A stretch of 64,000 nucleotides of DNA, from the NCBI GenBank assembly GCA_937927685.1, contig CALBSC010000088.1, forward strand, positions 1 through 64,000. The letters run 5' to 3'. A program made the position numbers and the translations under genes. How positions within the stretch are numbered: the first letter of the stretch is position 1; each line of letters starts with the position of its first letter. Below are positions 59,261 through 64,000 of the stretch, piece after piece. A model generated the notes under the pieces. That model saw only the letters and a list, made by a program, of their open reading frames with translations, searched no databases and was not told where the DNA came from. Source of the DNA: an uncultured Burkholderiales bacterium (GTDB taxonomy: Bacteria; Pseudomonadota; Gammaproteobacteria; Burkholderiales; Burkholderiaceae_C).

Positions 59261-59860
59261 ATGAAACCCTTGTACCTGGCCTCCCAAAGTCCCCGCCGGC
59301 TTCAGTTGCTGGGGCAGCTGGGTCTGAGCCCCACGCTCATGACGCCCGAGCCGCACGAGGACGCCGAGGCGCTGGAGGCCGTGTTGCCGGGCGAAGCCCC
59401 CAGCACCTATGTGCAGCGCGTCACCCGTCTCAAACTCGAGGCCTCGCTGCGGCGCATGAAGCGCCTGGGGTGGCCCAACGGCGTGGTGTTGTGCGCCGAC
59501 ACCACCGTGGCCCAGGGGCGGCAGATTCTGGGCAAGCCCGACAGCCCCGCCCACGCGCTGGCCATGTTGCAAGGCCTGCAAGGTCAGACCCACCGTGTGC
59601 TGACCTGTGTGGCGGTGGGTACGGTAGGCCGTCAGCAGCAATGCCTGCAGGTCTCCACCGTCACCATGGGCCCGGTCACCACGCCCCGGCTGCGCGCCTA
59701 TGTCAACACCGGAGAGCCCATGGGCAAGGCAGGCGCCTATGCCATCCAGGGACAGGCTGCGGGTTTCATCGAGCATATTCGGGGCAGCCACTCTGGCATC
59801 ATGGGGTTGCCGCTGTTTGAAACCGCCGCCTTGCTGCGGGACTTCGGCTTCAAGGTCTGA
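59261..59860 (+). CDS. Maf-family nucleoside triphosphate pyrophosphatase
   Basis: 199 residues from ATG 59261. LASQSPRRLQLLGQLGL at the start, CADTTVAQGRQILGKP, GKAGAYAIQGQAAGFIEHIRGS, and GLPLFETAALLRDFG near the end. Family hydrolyses non-canonical or modified NTPs (dTTP/UTP-type here by the CADT motif context). Four bases before rng. Confidence 0.93.
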   Translation: MKPLYLASQSPRRLQLLGQLGLSPTLMTPEPHEDAEALEAVLPGEAPSTYVQRVTRLKLEASLRRMKRLGWPNGVVLCADTTVAQGRQILGKPDSPAHALAMLQGLQGQTHRVLTCVAVGTVGRQQQCLQVSTVTMGPVTTPRLRAYVNTGEPMGKAGAYAIQGQAAGFIEHIRGSHSGIMGLPLFETAALLRDFGFKV

Positions 59861-59864
59861 CGCC

Positions 59865-61352
59865 ATGCAACAGGACATCCTCATCAATTGGGCCCCCCAG
59901 GAAACCCGTGTGGCCGTGGTCGAAAACGGCGTGGTGCAGGAGTTGCATCTGGAGCGAACCCTGGAAAAAGGCCTGGTCGGCAATGTGTATCTGGGCAAGG
60001 TCTCGCGGGTCTTGCCAGGCATGCAATCGGCCTTCGTCGACATCGGGCTCGAGCGCGCAGCCTTTTTGCATGTGGCGGATTTGTGGAGCAGTGTGGCCTC
60101 GCGCCATGCGGACGGGGAGGGGGCCAATACCCCGCCCATGCCCATCGAGAAACAGATTTTTGAAGGGCAGTCGCTGATGGTTCAGGTCATCAAGGACCCG
60201 ATCGGCAGCAAGGGGGCCCGACTGTCCTCGCAGATCAGCATTGCGGGACGCATGCTGGTGTACCTGCCGCAGGACAACCACATTGGCGTGTCGCAGAAGA
60301 TCGCCCTGGATCAACGCGAAGCCCTCAAGCAACGTCTGCTGGCGCTCTTGCGCGAAGATCAACCCGAGGGCGCCACCGGTGGGTTCATCCTGCGCACCAA
60401 CGGGGAGGATGCGACCGATCAGGAATTGCTCGAAGACATCCGTTACCTGCGCAAAACCTGGCAACGTATCCGCGAAGCTGCCTTGGTGAAACCCCCCAAG
60501 TCGATATTGCACCAGGACCTGGACCTGCTGCAACGTGTGTTGCGTGACCTGGTGAGCGATGCCACCCAGACGATTCGGATCGATTCGCGCGAGCAGCACG
60601 AACGCTTGCGCCAATTCGGCCTGGAGTACATGCCGGCCGCTGCCGCGAAGTTGCAGCACTACCGGGGCGAGCGCCCCATCTTTGACCTCTTTGGCATCGA
60701 CGATGATGTGGCCCGTGCCCTGGGGCGTCGGGTGGATTTGAAGTCGGGCGGCTATCTCATCATCGATCAGACCGAGGCGCTGACCACGGTGGATATCAAC
60801 ACCGGCGCTTTCACCGGTGCCCGCAATTTCGACGAAACCATTTTCAAGACCAACCTGGAGGCTGCCGGTGCGCTGGCGCGACAACTGCGGTTGCGCAACC
60901 TGGGTGGCGTGATCATTGCCGACTTCATCGACATGGTGCGTGAAGATCACCGGGAGGCGGTGTTGCAGGAATTGCGCAAACACCTGGCGCGTGACCGCGT
61001 CAAAACCTCGGTGAGCGATTTCTCCCCGCTGGGTTTGGTCGAGATGACCCGCAAGCGCACCCGGGAGTCACTGGCCCACCAGCTGTGCAAGCCCTGTGAG
61101 GTCTGTCAAGGCAAAGGCATCGTGAAGACCCCGCGCAGCGTGGCTTATGACATCTTGCGTGAAATCCTGCGCGAGGCGCGTCAGTTTCACCCGGCCGAGT
61201 TCCGGGTGGTTGCCGCCCCGGGGGTGATCGATCTGTTCCTGGACGAGGAAAGCCAGCACCTGGCCGGTCTGAGCGTGTTCATCGGCAAGCCCATCTCGCT
61301 GCAGCACGAGCCCGCCATGGGGCCGGAGGACTACGACATCGTGCTCATTTGA
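59865..61352 (+). CDS. rng: Ribonuclease G
   Basis: 495 residues from ATG 59865. S1-like RNA-binding domain (about 38-130, GNVYLGKVSRVLPGMQSAFVD), LTTVDINTGAFTGARNFDET with catalytic Asp, GGVIIADFIDMV, and the zinc-link CKPCEVCQGKG. It lacks the long C-terminal scaffold of RNase E. Processes 16S rRNA and mRNAs. Last gene of the yebC operon; tolB begins about 80 bases later. Confidence 0.95.
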   Translation: MQQDILINWAPQETRVAVVENGVVQELHLERTLEKGLVGNVYLGKVSRVLPGMQSAFVDIGLERAAFLHVADLWSSVASRHADGEGANTPPMPIEKQIFEGQSLMVQVIKDPIGSKGARLSSQISIAGRMLVYLPQDNHIGVSQKIALDQREALKQRLLALLREDQPEGATGGFILRTNGEDATDQELLEDIRYLRKTWQRIREAALVKPPKSILHQDLDLLQRVLRDLVSDATQTIRIDSREQHERLRQFGLEYMPAAAAKLQHYRGERPIFDLFGIDDDVARALGRRVDLKSGGYLIIDQTEALTTVDINTGAFTGARNFDETIFKTNLEAAGALARQLRLRNLGGVIIADFIDMVREDHREAVLQELRKHLARDRVKTSVSDFSPLGLVEMTRKRTRESLAHQLCKPCEVCQGKGIVKTPRSVAYDILREILREARQFHPAEFRVVAAPGVIDLFLDEESQHLAGLSVFIGKPISLQHEPAMGPEDYDIVLI

Positions 61353-61434
61353 GCCGGTCGATTCCTGTAAAGACATGTTTCTGGTGCTACCATAACGCCC
61401 CATGAATTTGCCCCGTTTTCGGGAGGCCTTCGCC

Positions 61435-62718
61435 ATGTGTGTCAAGCGTGTGGGCCGACTGTTTTTGCTCTATGGCCTGGCCCTGTTGATGGGCATGGGC
61501 GTGGCTCAGGCACAGTTCAGGGTGGACGTGTCGGGCGTGGGCCTGACCCAACTGCCCATTGCCTTCTCACCCTTCCGGGGTGAAGACGCTTCGCCCCAGC
61601 GCATTGCCAGCATTGTGCAAGCCGACCTGGAGCGCAGTGGCGTGTTCCGGGCCCTGGCGGCCGGGCAGTCGCTGGACGAGACTGCGCGCCCGGACATGTC
61701 TGCCTTGCGCCAGCGCGGCGCGGATGCCTTGCTCACCGGCAGCGTCAGCCGCCTGCCCGATGGTCGTTTTGATGTCCGCTTCCGCCTGTGGGATGTGGTC
61801 AAGGCGCAGGACCTGGGCGGAGCCAGTTATGCCGTGGTCACCGCGGATCTGCGCCTGGCATCCCACCGCATTGCTGATTTTGTCTACGAAACCCTCACCG
61901 GCGACAAGGGGGTCTTTTCGACCCGCATTGCCTACGTGACCAAAGTGGCGGAACGCTACAACCTCTGGATCGCCGATGCCGATGGCGAAAACGCGCAGGC
62001 CGCCCTCACCAGTCCCGAGCCCATCATCTCACCCAGTTGGTCCCCAGTGGGCAACCAGCTGGCCTACGTGTCTTTTGAGTCACGCAAGCCGGTGGTGTAC
62101 GTGCATGACGTGTCGGCCGGCAAGCGTCGCGTGGTGGCCAACTTCAAGGGATCCAACAGCGCCCCGGCCTGGTCCCCCGATGGCAAATTTCTGGCGGTGA
62201 CCCTCAGCCGCGATGGCGGATCGCAGATTTACGTGATTCCCTCGGCGGGCGGCGAGCTGCGTCGTTTGACCCAGTCCCCCAGCATCGACACCGAACCCGC
62301 TTTTGCGCCGGATGGATCGGGCATTTATTTTGTGAGCGACCGCGGGGGTTCGCCGCAGATCTACCGCACACCGGTCATGGGTGGTCCGGTACAACGCGTG
62401 ACCTTTCAGGGCAGTTACAACATTTCGCCCACCATCAGCCCGGATGGTCGCTGGATGGCCTACATCGCCCGCAACGGGGGGCAATACCGCCTGCACCTGA
62501 TGGACCTGCAGTCTGACAAGATTCAGGCCGTCACGGACACCGCGGCGGATGAGCGCCCCAGCTTTGCGCCCAACAGCCGTCTCATCGTCTATGCCACCCA
62601 ACTCCAGGGCCGTGAAGCCCTCATGACCACCACCCTGGATGGGCGCATCACTGCCCGTCTGGCCGGTCAGCCGGGTGACATTCGCGAACCGCATTGGGGG
62701 CCTTTCTTCAAGCCCTGA
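61435..62718 (+). CDS. tolB: Tol-Pal system protein TolB
   Basis: 427 residues from ATG 61435. This start is chosen because GGGAGG lies 8 bases upstream and a signal peptide MCVKRVGRLFLLYGLALLMG to AQAQ begins there; ATG 61402 is an alternative. N-terminal TolB domain (about 30-165), then a beta-propeller with repeats such as SPDGKFLAVTLSRDG, APDGSGIYFVSDRGG and SPDGRWMAYIARNGG. Periplasmic; links TolA and Pal in outer-membrane constriction at division. tolQRA do not precede it here; rng does. Confidence 0.95.
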   Translation: MCVKRVGRLFLLYGLALLMGMGVAQAQFRVDVSGVGLTQLPIAFSPFRGEDASPQRIASIVQADLERSGVFRALAAGQSLDETARPDMSALRQRGADALLTGSVSRLPDGRFDVRFRLWDVVKAQDLGGASYAVVTADLRLASHRIADFVYETLTGDKGVFSTRIAYVTKVAERYNLWIADADGENAQAALTSPEPIISPSWSPVGNQLAYVSFESRKPVVYVHDVSAGKRRVVANFKGSNSAPAWSPDGKFLAVTLSRDGGSQIYVIPSAGGELRRLTQSPSIDTEPAFAPDGSGIYFVSDRGGSPQIYRTPVMGGPVQRVTFQGSYNISPTISPDGRWMAYIARNGGQYRLHLMDLQSDKIQAVTDTAADERPSFAPNSRLIVYATQLQGREALMTTTLDGRITARLAGQPGDIREPHWGPFFKP

Positions 62719-62773
62719 GCCTTATCATTCACGTCATTACAACCATTCATCACATCGCTCCCAAGGAAATCTC

Positions 62774-63289
62774 ATGAATCGACTGTTCATTGTTATCGGC
62801 TTGTTGCTGGCTCTGGCCGGCTGTGCCTCCAACGTCAAGCTGGACGAGGCCCCCGTTGAGGACAAATCGGGCACCGCGGCCCAGCAGGCTCCCGCGGCCG
62901 CCAGCTCGGTGGCAACGATCCGGGCAGGCAACATTCCTGCCATGGACCCCGGCCCGACGGGCGTGGGCAAGGTCATTTATTTCGACTACGACAGCTTTGT
63001 CATCAAGGCCGAGTCGCAGACCCTGATCGAAGCGCACGCCCGCTACCTGCGCGCTGACAAAAACCGTCGTATCGCCATCGAGGGCCACGCTGACGAGCGC
63101 GGCGGGCGTGAGTACAACCTGGCCCTGGGCCAGAAACGTGCTGAGTCCGTGCGCAAGGCGCTGGGCCTGCTGGGCGTGTCTGACAACCAACTCGAAGCGG
63201 TCAGCTTTGGCAAGGAAAAGCCGTCGGATGCTGGCCATGATGAGGCGGCCTGGGCCAAGAACCGTCGCGCTGAAATCGCTTACCGTTGA
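62774..63289 (+). CDS. pal: Peptidoglycan-associated lipoprotein Pal
   Basis: 171 residues, with AAGGAAA before the ATG. Lipobox LALAGC (Cys17), an Ala/Pro tether, then an OmpA-like peptidoglycan-binding domain: IYFDYDSFVIKAES, EGHADERGGREYNLALGQKR and NRRAEIAYR. Anchors the outer membrane to peptidoglycan with TolB. The stop overlaps the next start as TGATG. Confidence 0.96.
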   Translation: MNRLFIVIGLLLALAGCASNVKLDEAPVEDKSGTAAQQAPAAASSVATIRAGNIPAMDPGPTGVGKVIYFDYDSFVIKAESQTLIEAHARYLRADKNRRIAIEGHADERGGREYNLALGQKRAESVRKALGLLGVSDNQLEAVSFGKEKPSDAGHDEAAWAKNRRAEIAYR

Positions 63290-64000
63290 TGAAACGCCTG
63301 CTGCCTCTGGCGCTGGTGCTGGGCGCCTGGCTCCAGCCCGCAGGAGCGGCCTTGTTTGAGGACGAGGAGGCGCGGCGCGCCATCCTCGAGATTCGCCAGA
63401 GGCTGGACAGCCAGCGAGCGCCGGCTGAATCGCAAGCCCGCGAAGTCAAAACCCTGACCGAGGACAACCAGCAGTTGCGTCGAGCGCTGCTGGATCTGCA
63501 GGCTCAGATCGAAACGCTGCGCAGCGAGCAGGCGCAGTTGCGCGGCGACCGTGACCTGGCCTTGCGCGAACTCTCCGAGACGCAACGCCGCATCAAGGAC
63601 CTCGCCCAGTCCATCGACGAACGTCTGCGCCCCCTAGAGCCCATCACTGTCAGCCTGGATGGGGTCGAGTTTCTGGCTCAGCCCGCTGAAAAGCGCGAGT
63701 TCGATGGAGCCCTGGCACGCTTTCGTGCGGGTGAGTTCACGCCGGCGGCCACCGCCCTGGCCGACTTCATTCGCCGTTATCCGCAAAGCGGTTACACCCC
63801 ATCAGCCCTGTTCTGGCTGGGCAATGCCCAGTACGCCACCCGTGATTACAAGGAGGCCATCCAGAACTTCCGCATGCTCAGTGCGGCAGCGCCCAATTTC
63901 GCGCGTCTGCCTGATGCATGGTTGTCGATGGCCAACTGCCAGCTCGAGCTCAAGGACGTCAAGGCAGGACGCAAAACGCTGGAAGACCTCGTCAAAAAAT
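63289..64000 (+). CDS. cpoB: Cell division coordinator CpoB (YbgF), 3' end outside window
   Basis: 237 complete codons in the window. A signal peptide ends near PAGAAL. A coiled coil follows (about 30-115, Gln/Leu/Glu/Arg-rich, LTEDNQQLRRALLDLQAQIE). Tetratricopeptide repeats begin at about 140 (EFDGALARFRAGEFTPAATA, SALFWLGNAQYATRDYKEAI, AWLSMANCQLELKDVKAGRK). It coordinates Tol function with peptidoglycan synthesis at division. Coupled to pal by TGATG. Confidence 0.93.
   Translation, partial: MKRLLPLALVLGAWLQPAGAALFEDEEARRAILEIRQRLDSQRAPAESQAREVKTLTEDNQQLRRALLDLQAQIETLRSEQAQLRGDRDLALRELSETQRRIKDLAQSIDERLRPLEPITVSLDGVEFLAQPAEKREFDGALARFRAGEFTPAATALADFIRRYPQSGYTPSALFWLGNAQYATRDYKEAIQNFRMLSAAAPNFARLPDAWLSMANCQLELKDVKAGRKTLEDLVKK

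Overview
The window looks like a chromosome segment from a high-GC betaproteobacterium, most likely of the order Burkholderiales and Comamonadaceae-like. This is inferred from gene order (exbB-exbD-lpxK-ycaR-kdsB-adk beside xseA-sodB; yebC-purD-plsC-hemF-nadD-rsfS-rlmH-maf-rng in one run) and protein style. No rRNA or tRNA gene is seen. About one third of the window is a single accessory gene; the rest is mostly conserved housekeeping sequence.

Positions 1-23.8 kb (minus strand): a two-partner secretion locus. tpsB (21823-23784) encodes the outer-membrane transporter. Eleven bases downstream begins tpsA, a giant exoprotein gene that runs off the left edge without a stop: 7,270 codons lie in the window. 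After a signal peptide, a haemagglutinin-type TPS domain and a short beta-helical linker, the protein is an array of about 64 YDG-type units of about 101 residues (period about 303 bp). Variant units interrupt the canonical array, and a distinctive cassette occurs at both of its visible ends. The long plus-strand reading frames over this region are antisense by-products of the repeat.

Positions 24.0-30.8 kb: an accessory stretch, largely of exported proteins. It holds a class A flavin monooxygenase with a small DUF2783 partner, a minus-strand operon (amidohydrolase, six-repeat beta-flower protein, frameshifted sulfatase-modifying-factor-like protein), two tandem paralogous exported six-cysteine proteins of unknown function, and a lipoprotein with FG-GAP-like repeats.

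Positions 30.8-38.5 kb (minus): acyl-CoA metabolism (Crp/Fnr regulator, kinase-like phosphotransferase, acyl-CoA dehydrogenase, glutathione transferase; then 3-hydroxyacyl-CoA dehydrogenase and enoyl-CoA hydratase), a D-2-hydroxyacid dehydrogenase, and a small gene behind lexA. A clear SOS box lies between lexA and a divergent asparaginase gene.

Positions 40.4-51.1 kb: the lipid A/Kdo operon (exbB to adk, minus), then xseA, sodB and two unrelated NADP-type isocitrate dehydrogenases (monomeric and dimeric) on either side of a DUF192 gene. Positions 51.1-64 kb (plus): clpS-clpA, a tight nine-gene operon from yebC to rng with many stop/start overlaps, and tolB-pal-cpoB, the last cut by the window edge.

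The most notable item is the giant YDG-repeat exoprotein with its proline-linker transporter. Next are the pair of uncharacterised six-cysteine exported proteins and the homopolymer frameshift in the sulfatase-modifying-factor-like gene.
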